Shown here one piece after another: positions 6,986-12,208 of a stretch of DNA of 12,208 bases. The position numbers and the translations under genes are program-made. Position 1 is the stretch's first letter, and each line of letters begins with the position of its first letter. The notes under the pieces were generated by a model, which saw nothing but the letters and a program-made list of their open reading frames with translations, was not told the DNA's origin and did no database searches. Origin of the DNA: CAZAAW01 sp964483325 (GTDB lineage: Bacteria; Pseudomonadota; Alphaproteobacteria; Rhizobiales; Kaistiaceae); the NCBI GenBank assembly GCA_964483325.1, contig CAZAAW010000046.1:1-12208 (forward strand), in the 5' to 3' direction.

Positions 6986-7927
6986 ATGTTGAACAAGGTT
7001 CTCGGTGCCGTTCTGGGCACCCTTCTGGCCCTGATGGTGATCAAGATCGCCGCCGAGGCGATCTTCGACTCCGGTGAGGAGGAAACCCATGTCAGCGAGG
7101 CCGCGGCCCCGGCCGGCGAGGCGGCAGCGCCTGCCGGCGAGGCAGCGCCCGCCGAGGAAGAGCAGGCTGCGGCCCCGGCCGAGCCGGCGCCCGGCGGTGC
7201 CATGGCCGGCCCCGAGCCCGAGCAGCAGGCGGCCGCTCCGGCCGAACCGGCGCCCGGCGGCGCCATGGCCGGTCCGGAGCCCGAGCAGCAGGCGGCCGCG
7301 CCGGCCGAACCGGCGCCCGGCGGCGCCATGGCCGGCCCGGAACCCGAGCAGCAGGCGGCCGCGCCGGCCGAACCGGCGCCCGGCGGCGCCATGGCCGGCC
7401 CGGAGCCCGAGGAACAGGCCGCCGCTCCGGCCGAACCGGCGCCCGGCGGCGCCATGGCCGGCCCCGAGCCTGAGGAACAGGCCGCCGCTCCGGCGCAGGA
7501 GCCCGCCCCGGCTGCCGAGCCCGCTCCGGCGCAGCAGCAGGCTGCGGCCCCGGCCGGCGAAGCCGGCGGTCTCACCGCGCTCATCGCCGCTGCCGATCCG
7601 GCGGCCGGCAAGCGGATCGCGGCGCGCTGCATCGGCTGCCATTCCCTCGAGGAAGGCCAGCCCAACAAGGTCGGCCCGAATCTCTACAACATCGTCGGCG
7701 CGCCGCTCGGCCATGCCGAGGGCTACGCCTATTCGGACGCCATCAAGACGATGCACGAGGCCGGCGACACCTGGACCTATGAGCGCCTCGACGCCTTCCT
7801 GACCAAGCCGGCGGCCGACATTCCCGGCACCAAGATGAGCTTCCCGGGCCTCGGCAAGGCCGAGGACCGCGCCGCGCTGATCGCCTATCTGCGCTCGCAG
7901 TCGGCCTCGCCGCAGCCGCTGCCCTAG
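6986..7927 (+). CDS. Membrane-anchored class I cytochrome c, CycM-like, with a repeat-expanded tether
   Basis: This 313-residue protein has a single N-terminal membrane anchor (NKVLGAVLGTLLALMVIKIA, residues 3-22), a Pro/Ala/Glu-rich tether (about 31-193) and a C-terminal mono-heme domain. The anchor resembles rhizobial CycM (family NK(I/V)LGAVLGT), a carrier between the bc1 complex and terminal oxidase. Heme attachment is C215-I-G-C218-H219. The likely axial Met is M284 in GTKMSFPGL, and the domain ends in the typical ALIAYLRS helix. CycM is usually a little under 200 residues; the excess here is the tether, including five 21-residue repeats (60-164). ATG 6986 is chosen because the anchor follows directly and GGAG lies 11 nt upstream; the frame extends further upstream but reads non-protein-like sequence. 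It is monocistronic, ending in a terminator at 8069. The class assignment is firm, the CycM identity probable. Confidence 0.88.
   Translation: MLNKVLGAVLGTLLALMVIKIAAEAIFDSGEEETHVSEAAAPAGEAAAPAGEAAPAEEEQAAAPAEPAPGGAMAGPEPEQQAAAPAEPAPGGAMAGPEPEQQAAAPAEPAPGGAMAGPEPEQQAAAPAEPAPGGAMAGPEPEEQAAAPAEPAPGGAMAGPEPEEQAAAPAQEPAPAAEPAPAQQQAAAPAGEAGGLTALIAAADPAAGKRIAARCIGCHSLEEGQPNKVGPNLYNIVGAPLGHAEGYAYSDAIKTMHEAGDTWTYERLDAFLTKPAADIPGTKMSFPGLGKAEDRAALIAYLRSQSASPQPLP
7163..7477 (+). repeat. Five in-frame 63-bp tandem repeats in the cytochrome tether
   Basis: Units start at 7163, 7226, 7289, 7352 and 7415. Each encodes QAAAPAEPAPGGAMAGPEPE plus Q or E. A partial sixth unit begins at 7478. Differences between units are almost all third-position changes, apart from the final Q/E switch, so the peptide is kept while the DNA drifts. 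Units 2 to 4 are the most alike at the DNA level, which suggests recent copying. Confidence 0.93.
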
Positions 7928-8068
7928 GCGTCCTATCCAACGCCGGGCAGTTCGCACCACCCTTCGGCCCCGCCGCGTCATGGCCGGGTCTTCGCGACGC
8001 AGCTGAGGCGATGGCGTTCCGTGCCGAGGCGCAGGGCCGATACCAGGCGGTAGCCGCAGTTTGAGCAG

Positions 8069-8107
8069 GGGCCGGAGGAACGGGCGTTTCTCCGGCCCTT
8101 TTCTTTT
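8069..8107 (+). terminator. Strong intrinsic terminator of the cytochrome gene
   Basis: A 12-bp stem (8069-8080 with 8087-8098, containing GGCCGGAG/CTCCGGCC and one G-T pair) closes a 6-nt CGGGCG loop and is followed by TTTTCTTTT at 8099-8107. It is the only run of this kind in an otherwise T-poor region. The opposite strand has the A-rich side first, so it works only in the plus direction. It lies about 140 bp after the cytochrome stop, and the stretch between shows no gene I can support. Confidence 0.85.
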
Positions 8108-8135
8108 GCCGCCGCGGCCGGCCGGGCTCTATCCT
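8106..8135 (+). promoter_or_regulatory. Possible promoter of the glycosyltransferase gene
   Basis: TTGCCG (8106-8111), an 18-nt spacer and TATCCT (8130-8135) lie just after the terminator and about 48 bp before the glycosyltransferase start. Each hexamer matches the consensus at 4/6. The position is right for a new transcript after the terminator, but the match is modest. Confidence 0.33.
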
Positions 8136-8147
8136 GCCGCCGCTTCC

Positions 8148-8168
8148 GGCGCGCCGCGCCGGCGCGCC
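8148..8168 (+). other. GC hairpin just upstream of the glycosyltransferase ribosome binding site
   Basis: GGCGCGCC (8148-8155) pairs with GGCGCGCC (8161-8168) around a 5-nt loop. The ribosome binding site GGAG (8174-8177) follows 5 nt later and is itself half of the palindrome CTCCGCGGAG (8168-8177). If transcribed, the structure would sit in the leader and could limit ribosome access. Chance in such GC-rich DNA is a real alternative. Confidence 0.45.
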
Positions 8169-8182
8169 TCCGCGGAGCAATG

Positions 8183-9259
8183 ATGCGGATCGTCCAGATG
8201 CTGTCCGCCCCCGGCGCCAACGGTGCGACGCGGCACTGCCTGATGCTGTCGCAGGCGCTCGCCGCCGCCGGCCACGAGGTGCTGCTGGTGCACCGGCCGA
8301 GCCCGGCGGTGACGGAGGCGGCGGCCGGCACGGGCGTGCGGCTGCTGGCCTCCTCGCTCCGGCGGCAGCCGGCGGAGCTGCGCCGCGTCGCGGCGGCGCT
8401 GCGCGATTTCGGCGCCGCGCTGGCGCACAGCCACATGTCGAGCGCCAATGCCTTCGCGGCGATCCTGCGCCTCGCGACCGGCCTGCCCACCGTCGCCACG
8501 GCGCATTCGCGCCGCCTGCAGCTGCACTGGGCGCTGCAGTCGCGGGTCATCGCGCCGTCGCCGGTCACCGCCGCCTATCACCGCCGCGTCAATCTGGTAC
8601 GCCGCGGCGCGCTGCGCATGATCCCCAATTTCATCGCCGACGACGCCTTCGTGCCGCGCGATCGCGGCGCAGCGCGGCAGCGCCTCGGCCTGCCGCAGGG
8701 CAGCTTCGTCGTCGGCTGCGTCGGCGAGATCTGCGCCCGCAAGCGCCAGTCCGAGCTCGTCGCCGCGCTGGCGCCGCTCGCCGCCGCCGGCATCGACTGG
8801 CGCTGCGTGCTGATCGGGCCGCAGCGCGCCGACGAGACGGCGGCGGCAAGGGCGGCCGCGGCGGCGCTCGGGGTGCCGCAGCGCCTGCTGCTCACCGGCC
8901 CGCGCGACGACGTCGCCGACCTGCTGCCGGGCTTCGACGCCTATGCCTCCGCCTCGCATCACGAGGAAATGCCGATCGCCGTCCTGGAGGCGATGGCCGC
9001 CGGCCTGCCGGTGGTTGCGGCGCGCACCGGCGGCATGCCGCTGCTGGTGGAGGAGGGGCGGAACGGCTGGCTGGCACCGCCGGGCGACAGCGCCGGTCTC
9101 GGCGCGGCGCTGCTGCGCCTCGCCACGGACGCGCCGCTGCGCCAGGCGATGGGCGCCGCCTCCGCCGCCAGGGCCCGCGCCGCCTTCTCCACCGCCGCCA
9201 TCCTGCCGCAGATCGAGGCGGTCTATGGCGAGATCGCCGGAACGGGCTGGGGGCGGTGA
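8183..9259 (+). CDS. Family 4 glycosyltransferase (GT-B fold)
   Basis: This 358-residue retaining glycosyltransferase probably transfers a sugar from a nucleotide donor to an unknown cell-surface acceptor. The N-terminal domain opens with MRIVQMLSAPGANGATRHCL, whose Gly-rich loop is typical of GT4 enzymes. The C-terminal donor-binding domain starts near VGCVGEICARKRQ and holds the family's E-x7-E motif in HHEEMPIAVLEAMAAGLPVV (E261 and E269). No signal or transmembrane segment is seen, so it is cytosolic or peripheral. Two ATGs are adjacent (8180 and 8183); the second is preferred because GGAG (8174-8177) is then 5 nt away rather than 2. It lies between a terminator and a repeat-bearing gap, so it is probably a single-gene unit. 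No polysaccharide or lipopolysaccharide genes surround it, and the acceptor cannot be named. Confidence 0.87.
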   Translation: MRIVQMLSAPGANGATRHCLMLSQALAAAGHEVLLVHRPSPAVTEAAAGTGVRLLASSLRRQPAELRRVAAALRDFGAALAHSHMSSANAFAAILRLATGLPTVATAHSRRLQLHWALQSRVIAPSPVTAAYHRRVNLVRRGALRMIPNFIADDAFVPRDRGAARQRLGLPQGSFVVGCVGEICARKRQSELVAALAPLAAAGIDWRCVLIGPQRADETAAARAAAAALGVPQRLLLTGPRDDVADLLPGFDAYASASHHEEMPIAVLEAMAAGLPVVAARTGGMPLLVEEGRNGWLAPPGDSAGLGAALLRLATDAPLRQAMGAASAARARAAFSTAAILPQIEAVYGEIAGTGWGR

Positions 9260-9442
9260 GGGTGCGTGTTTGGCGGGGTGGCGTGTCGCGCCCGGTGCAG
9301 GATTGAGCGCACGATGCGGGGCCGCGCCTCTTGCCTCTCCCCAAGGGCTAGGTCGAGAGCCTGGTGAGCTTAGGCGGACGGGTGCGGGGTTCGGCCGCCG
9401 GGAGTCCTGCCCGGCGCGGCAGCTTCGGGTCGCCGCCGGTAA

Positions 9443-9523
9443 CCCTCACCCGGAAACGCTTCGCGTTTCCGACCCCCGGATCAAGTCCGGGGGCAGGCCC
9501 TCTCCCGGGGGGAGAGGTGAGGG
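9443..9523. repeat. Cloverleaf-like palindromic element in the gap before ubiA
   Basis: Three consecutive 8-bp hairpins, GGAAACGC/GCGTTTCC (9452-9470), CCCCCGGA/TCCGGGGG (9473-9493) and CCTCTCCC/GGGAGAGG (9499-9517), are enclosed by CCCTCACC (9443-9450) and GGTGAGGG (9516-9523). The first and third hairpins and the closing stem match the small module of copies B and C near 3900 and 4341; the middle one matches the repeat at 3995-4009. The rest of the gap 9260-9586 has no gene. A partial CTCTCCCCAAGGGCTA near 9335 resembles the sequence near 12143. It could act as a terminator for the glycosyltransferase, but it lacks a T-run. Confidence 0.8.
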
Positions 9524-9551
9524 GCGCCGGCGCCATGCCGCGGCCGTGTCC

Positions 9552-9580
9552 TTCCGGGGGGCGGGCGTCGTCGCTAGACT
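9552..9580 (+). promoter_or_regulatory. Possible ubiA promoter placed for a leaderless mRNA
   Basis: TAGACT at 9575-9580 is a 4/6 match to the -10 consensus, and the ubiA ATG follows after 6 nt, where transcription would be expected to begin. A weak -35 candidate (TTCCGG, 9552-9557) is 17 nt upstream. No convincing ribosome binding site precedes the ATG. Leaderless messages are common in alphaproteobacteria, but start-site data would be needed. Confidence 0.38.
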
Positions 9581-9586
9581 GGCGGC

Positions 9587-10564
9587 ATGAGCGACAAGAG
9601 CCTGCCCGATGCGCCGCGCCGCAACTGGGTCGACCGGTTTGCGCCGGCGGGGCTGCGGCCCTATGCGCGGCTGGCGCGGTGGGACCGGCCGATCGGCTGG
9701 CAGCTGCTGCTGCTGCCCTGCTGGTGGAGCGCGGCACTGGCCGCCGATGCCGCCGGCTGGATGGTGCCGCCGCTGTGGCACCTGGCCCTGTTCCTCGTCG
9801 GCGCCATCGCCATGCGCGGCGCCGGCTGCACCTATAACGACATCGTCGACCGCGATCTCGATGCCGCCGTGGCGCGCACCCGGCAGCGGCCGATCCCCAG
9901 CGGCGCCGTGACGCCGCGCCAGGCGGTGCTGTTCCTCCTGGCGCAGGCGCTGGTCGGGCTCGCCGTGCTGCTGCAGTTCAACCGCCTCACCGTGCTGCTC
10001 GGCTTCGGCTCGCTGCTGATCGTCGCCGCCTATCCGTTCATGAAGCGGGTGACCGACTGGCCGCAATTCGTCCTTGGCCTCGCCTTCTCCTTCGGGGCGC
10101 TGCTCGGCTGGACGGCGATCTTCGGCCGGCTGCATCCGGCGCCGCTGCTGCTCTATGCCGGCGGCGTGCTGTGGACCATCGGCTATGACACGATCTATGC
10201 CCTGCAGGACCGCGAGGACGACGCGCTGATCGGCATCCGCTCGACGGCGCGGCTGTTCGGCGACCGGGTGCGGCTGTTCGTCGGGCTGTTCTATGGCGGC
10301 GCCGTGCTGCTCTTCGCGGCGGCGCTGTGGGCGGCGGAGGCCGGCTGGTTCGCCTGGCTCGGCCTCCTCTTCGCGGCGGCGCAGCTCGCCTGGCAGGTGC
10401 AGGCGCTGAAGCCGGGCGACAGCGGCCGCAACCTTGCCGTCTTCAAGTCGAACGCCGCCTTCGGCGCCGTGCTGTTCGCCTGGCTGGTGGCCGATGCGGC
10501 GGCGACGGCGTCTAGCGTCGTGGCGCCGCCCGACCCGACCTTCGCGATCGTCGAGCTGCGCTAG
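9587..10564 (+). CDS. ubiA: 4-hydroxybenzoate polyprenyltransferase (ubiquinone biosynthesis)
   Basis: This 325-residue integral membrane prenyltransferase attaches the polyprenyl tail to 4-hydroxybenzoate, the first membrane step of ubiquinone synthesis. Both Asp-rich motifs that bind Mg-prenyl diphosphate are intact: N84-D85-I-V-D88-R-D-L-D92 and D201-T-I-Y-A-L-Q-D208-R-E-D211. The substrate-pocket sequence RLARWDRPIGWQLLLLPCWW (28-47) and the YPFMKRVTDWPQ loop (149-160) are characteristic of UbiA. About eight or nine membrane helices are evident, and the length is slightly above the E. coli enzyme (290), with extra residues at both ends. The ATG is fixed by family length, although no clear ribosome binding site precedes it. 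It converges on the DUF6101 gene, and the two stop codons overlap. Confidence is very high. Confidence 0.96.
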   Translation: MSDKSLPDAPRRNWVDRFAPAGLRPYARLARWDRPIGWQLLLLPCWWSAALAADAAGWMVPPLWHLALFLVGAIAMRGAGCTYNDIVDRDLDAAVARTRQRPIPSGAVTPRQAVLFLLAQALVGLAVLLQFNRLTVLLGFGSLLIVAAYPFMKRVTDWPQFVLGLAFSFGALLGWTAIFGRLHPAPLLLYAGGVLWTIGYDTIYALQDREDDALIGIRSTARLFGDRVRLFVGLFYGGAVLLFAAALWAAEAGWFAWLGLLFAAAQLAWQVQALKPGDSGRNLAVFKSNAAFGAVLFAWLVADAAATASSVVAPPDPTFAIVELR

Positions 10565-11112
10565 TCGCGGGCGATGATCTCGCGGCCGGCGATGCGCTCG
10601 CCGCGGTCGCGGCCGACCTTGCGCCGCGTCAGGAAGCGCGGCCGCCGATCGGCGAAGAAGGAATGATGGCGGCGCGGCTTGGCGGCGGCGATCTCCAGCG
10701 CGCCGAGATGGTCGGCCGGCATCTCGACCGAGCCGTCCGGCGCCACAAGCAGCAGCGGCAGGCCGAGGATGCGGCCCCAGGCCTGCCAGTCGGCGGCGAT
10801 GTCGGCCGGATCGTCGCCGACCGCCAGCGTCACCGACAGCGCCGGATCGTCGTGATGGAGCTCGACGGCGACGCGCAGCGCCTCGCCCTCGGCCGTCATG
10901 CGCACCGCGACGCCGCGATAGAAGCGGATCGGCAAGGTGAGGGTGAGCGGCTTGCTGCCGCGCCGCTGCACGACGACACGCTCGCGCTCCAGATGCACGG
11001 CCGCCGGTGCGCCGTCGGCCATGGCGGTGCTGTAGCGCGCCGGAAGATGGAACGGATCGGGCTGCGTCCCGCCGCCGGTCCGGATGTCGTCGACAAGTGC
11101 CTGACGCCTCAT
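10561..11112 (-). CDS. DUF6101 family protein
   Basis: This 183-residue soluble protein has no signal or transmembrane segment. ATG 11112 is chosen because GGGAGG ends 6 nt upstream and the family N-terminus MRRQ follows; a longer frame to 11181 reads unconvincing sequence. Features that suggest DUF6101, a family largely confined to Hyphomicrobiales, are a DPFHLPARY segment (19-27), HLERERVVVQRR (near 42-53), the FYRGVAVRM core and a basic C-terminus with RPRFLTRRKVG. No catalytic motif is recognisable, and the function is unknown. In rhizobial genomes DUF6101 genes are, as I recall, often next to ubiA, as here. The gene ends inside the ubiA stop, so the two transcripts must overlap at their 3' ends. 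The family call is by memory of the pattern; the gene itself is well supported. Confidence 0.83.
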   Translation of the reverse strand: MRRQALVDDIRTGGGTQPDPFHLPARYSTAMADGAPAAVHLERERVVVQRRGSKPLTLTLPIRFYRGVAVRMTAEGEALRVAVELHHDDPALSVTLAVGDDPADIAADWQAWGRILGLPLLLVAPDGSVEMPADHLGALEIAAAKPRRHHSFFADRRPRFLTRRKVGRDRGERIAGREIIARD

Positions 11113-11290
11113 GAAAAGCCTCCCGCCACGCCCTGCCGTGGCCATCGCGCCGGCCCGTTTCCCGGGTCTCGACGCCGGCAAGGTGCCACGCCGAAGGCCG
11201 CCCAGTGCTTAAAAGACGCGGTTAAATTTGAGTGATTTTCGCGAGGGTTAGCAGGAGGCGAACGGAAAGGGTTAGGGAGAGGTGAAGCGC

Positions 11291-11686
11291 TCAGGGGCGG
11301 CGCTTGATGGCGGCCTTCAGCGCCTCGTCGATGCGCCCCTGCCAGCCCGGCCCGCCGGCCTTGAAGTGCTCCAGCACGTCGGGGGACAGGCGCAGCGATA
11401 CGAGCCGCTTGGCGTCCGGCTTGGTGCTCCCCGCCGGCCGCCCGCGCCGGCGCAGCGTCCGCGCGACAAGTTCGGGCACGACTTCATGCGCCGGCCGCAG
11501 CCGCGCCAGCTCCGCGTCGGTCATCGGCGGCGCATCCGGATCGGCCAGCGCCGCCGCCTCGATCCGCGCCTCCTCCGCCGGATCGGACGCGGCCAGCTGC
11601 CGCCGCGCCTTCTCCCGCGCCTCGGCGCGGCGGCGGGCGATCTCGGCGCGTTCTGCTTCGGTCAAGGGGTCAGATCTGGTTGGCAT
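11291..11686 (-). CDS. brnA: BrnA-type antitoxin with a long N-terminal extension
   Basis: This 131-residue antitoxin should neutralise BrnT and bind the operon's own promoter. The C-terminal ribbon-helix-helix part is diagnostic: KRLVSLRLSPDVLEHFKAGG (93-112) followed by PGWQGRIDEALKAAI. A basic linker, RRRGRPAGSTKPD (79-91), precedes it. The first 60 or so residues form a charged Ala/Arg/Glu-rich stretch that is probably helical and is absent or much shorter in the classical Brucella BrnA (about 90 residues). ATG 11686 is used; a TTG at 11713 would add nine residues. The start lies inside brnT with a 17-nt overlap and no ribosome binding site of its own, so translation is probably coupled. 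Toxin-first order with a downstream antitoxin is the standard brnTA arrangement. Confidence 0.87.
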   Translation of the reverse strand: MPTRSDPLTEAERAEIARRRAEAREKARRQLAASDPAEEARIEAAALADPDAPPMTDAELARLRPAHEVVPELVARTLRRRGRPAGSTKPDAKRLVSLRLSPDVLEHFKAGGPGWQGRIDEALKAAIKRRP

Positions 11687-11939
11687 AGCGGCGTCGTTCT
11701 GCTGCGGTTGCAAGGCGCAGGCTGATGAACCTGGGCCCGTCGTCGGTCTCGGCGAAGACGAGGAAATGGAGCCGGTCGCCGATGAAGCCGATGGCCCGCC
11801 ACCGTTCCTCGTGGCGCATGTCGCGGTCTTCCTCGACCAGAGCCGTGTCGAACTCGAAGCGCTCCGCCTCGGCCAGCGAGATGCCGTGCAGCCGGCGGTT
11901 CAGCGCATCCTTGTGCGGATCGAAGGACGACCGTCCCAT
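11670..11939 (-). CDS. brnT: BrnT family ribonuclease toxin
   Basis: This 89-residue protein matches the BrnT family, RelE-fold ribonucleases that block translation under stress. Family features in order are FDPHKDALNRRLHGISLAEA (6-25; usually FDWDPxKAxxNxxKHGVSFEEA), ERWRAIGFIGDRLHFLVF (45-62; the R/G-rich central strand block) and FISLRLATAAERRRYANQI at the C-terminus (family RIISARxATxxERxxY). The usual aromatic Trp before the Asp-Pro is missing, and Ser-Leu-Arg replaces Ser-Ala-Arg; both are mild departures. The length is typical. It is first in the operon, overlaps brnA by 17 nt, and has a good promoter 18 nt upstream. No purine-rich ribosome binding site is visible before the ATG. The toxin is probably intact, although activity cannot be judged from sequence. 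Confidence 0.88.
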   Translation of the reverse strand: MGRSSFDPHKDALNRRLHGISLAEAERFEFDTALVEEDRDMRHEERWRAIGFIGDRLHFLVFAETDDGPRFISLRLATAAERRRYANQI

Positions 11940-11956
11940 TCAATTATCTGTAGCTG

Positions 11957-11986
11957 CAATATATTGTCCGTGACGGCGCGGGACAA
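11957..11986 (-). promoter_or_regulatory. brnTA promoter with an operator-like palindrome over the -10 box
   Basis: On the minus strand, TTGTCC (11986-11981), a 17-nt spacer and TATATT (11963-11958) form the best promoter-like pair in the window (4/6 and 5/6 matches). The -10 box lies inside the perfect 10-bp palindrome CAATATATTG (11957-11966). BrnTA systems are known to be autoregulated by BrnA binding its promoter, so the palindrome is the natural operator candidate; that assignment is inferred. Confidence 0.6.
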
Positions 11987-12035
11987 GGATACAGCCTTAT
12001 GCGACGCCTGTGGAGTTGGGGTGGTGGCGCGAACG

Positions 12036-12152
12036 GCCCGGCGGCGCTCCCCACCCGTCACGCGCCTCCCCCCCCCTGCGGGTGGGGATTAGTGCGCGCT
12101 TCCCGATGCGGGTGCTGCCCCGGTAAGAAGAGGCGCCCTTCACCTCTCCCAT
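12036..12152. repeat. Decayed copy of the long palindromic element
   Basis: The stretch from GGCGCTCCCCACCCGTCACG at 12040 matches the reverse complement of the right half of copies B and C, then continues with recognisable fragments (GGTGGGGAT, GCGCGCTTCCC, AAGAGGCGCCC) in the same order as in that half, separated by substitutions and indels. It ends in CACCTCTCCCATAGGGCTA, where the mirror half GGGAGAGG expected from other copies is missing. No gene is seen in 11940-12193. Confidence 0.6.
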
Positions 12153-12193
12153 AGGGCTACGGCGTTCACACATCGTGTTTGAAAGGATGTGGA

Positions 12194-12208
12194 ATGTCTG
12201 ATTCTGTG
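12194..12208 (+). CDS. Possible start of a gene running off the right edge
   Basis: AAGGA (12183-12187) is followed after 6 nt by ATG at 12194, and the frame is open for the last five codons (MSDSV). The base composition from about 12160 onward is less GC-rich than the neighbours, which would fit a newly arrived element. Fifteen bases cannot identify the product, and chance is a serious alternative. Confidence 0.28.

Noticed and set aside
7978..8110. Minus-strand stretch encoding a CSNCGY motif, suggestive of a small zinc-binding protein
   Set aside because: It has no plausible start codon or ribosome binding site, runs through the terminator hairpin, and has only one Cys pair plus a single later Cys.
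8180..9259. Glycosyltransferase as part of a capsule or lipopolysaccharide gene cluster
   Set aside because: Its neighbours are a cytochrome gene with its own terminator and ubiA; no other sugar-transfer, export or polymerase gene is present.
11207..11240. TTAA half-sites before the DUF6101 gene resembling a CtrA box
   Set aside because: The half-sites are 9 nt apart, whereas the CtrA consensus has 7, and the flanking consensus bases are not convincing.

Overview
The window is strongly GC-rich chromosomal DNA from an alphaproteobacterium, most likely of the order Hyphomicrobiales (Rhizobiales). The indications are a two-receptor yej peptide importer, a CycM-like membrane-anchored cytochrome c, ubiA converging on a DUF6101 gene, and mosaic palindromic elements between genes. 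No tRNA, rRNA, CRISPR array or complete insertion sequence was seen.

Layout. Positions 1-6524 (minus strand) hold an ABC peptide-importer cluster: a solute-binding protein (SBP) with a Sec-type signal (6524-4596), a repeat-filled gap of about 1.17 kb, a second SBP with a Tat-like signal (3423-1546), then the permeases yejB (1541-435) and yejE (430, running off the left edge). The last three genes are 4 bp apart. The ATPase gene yejF would be expected just outside the window. Positions 6525-6985 are a divergent intergenic region with hairpins. On the plus strand follow a membrane-anchored class I cytochrome c with five 63-bp repeats in its tether (6986-7927), a strong intrinsic terminator (8069-8107), a GT4 glycosyltransferase (8183-9259), a palindromic element (9443-9523) and ubiA (9587-10564). 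A DUF6101 gene on the minus strand converges on ubiA and shares its stop site. A BrnT/BrnA toxin-antitoxin pair (11939-11291, minus) has its own recognisable promoter. The right edge carries a decayed repeat copy and perhaps the first codons of another gene.

How the parts work together. SBP1 and SBP2 probably deliver different oligopeptides, possibly including murein peptides, to one YejB-YejE channel. The cytochrome probably shuttles electrons between membrane respiratory complexes, and UbiA makes the quinone precursor for the same chain. BrnTA is a self-contained stress or stability module. The glycosyltransferase has no envelope-polysaccharide neighbours here, so its substrate is unknown.

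I see no clearly new multi-gene system. The least ordinary features are three copies of a long palindromic element lying between the two SBP genes, a cloverleaf-like element family with an apparent compensatory stem change, the expanded cytochrome tether, and a BrnA with a long N-terminal extension.
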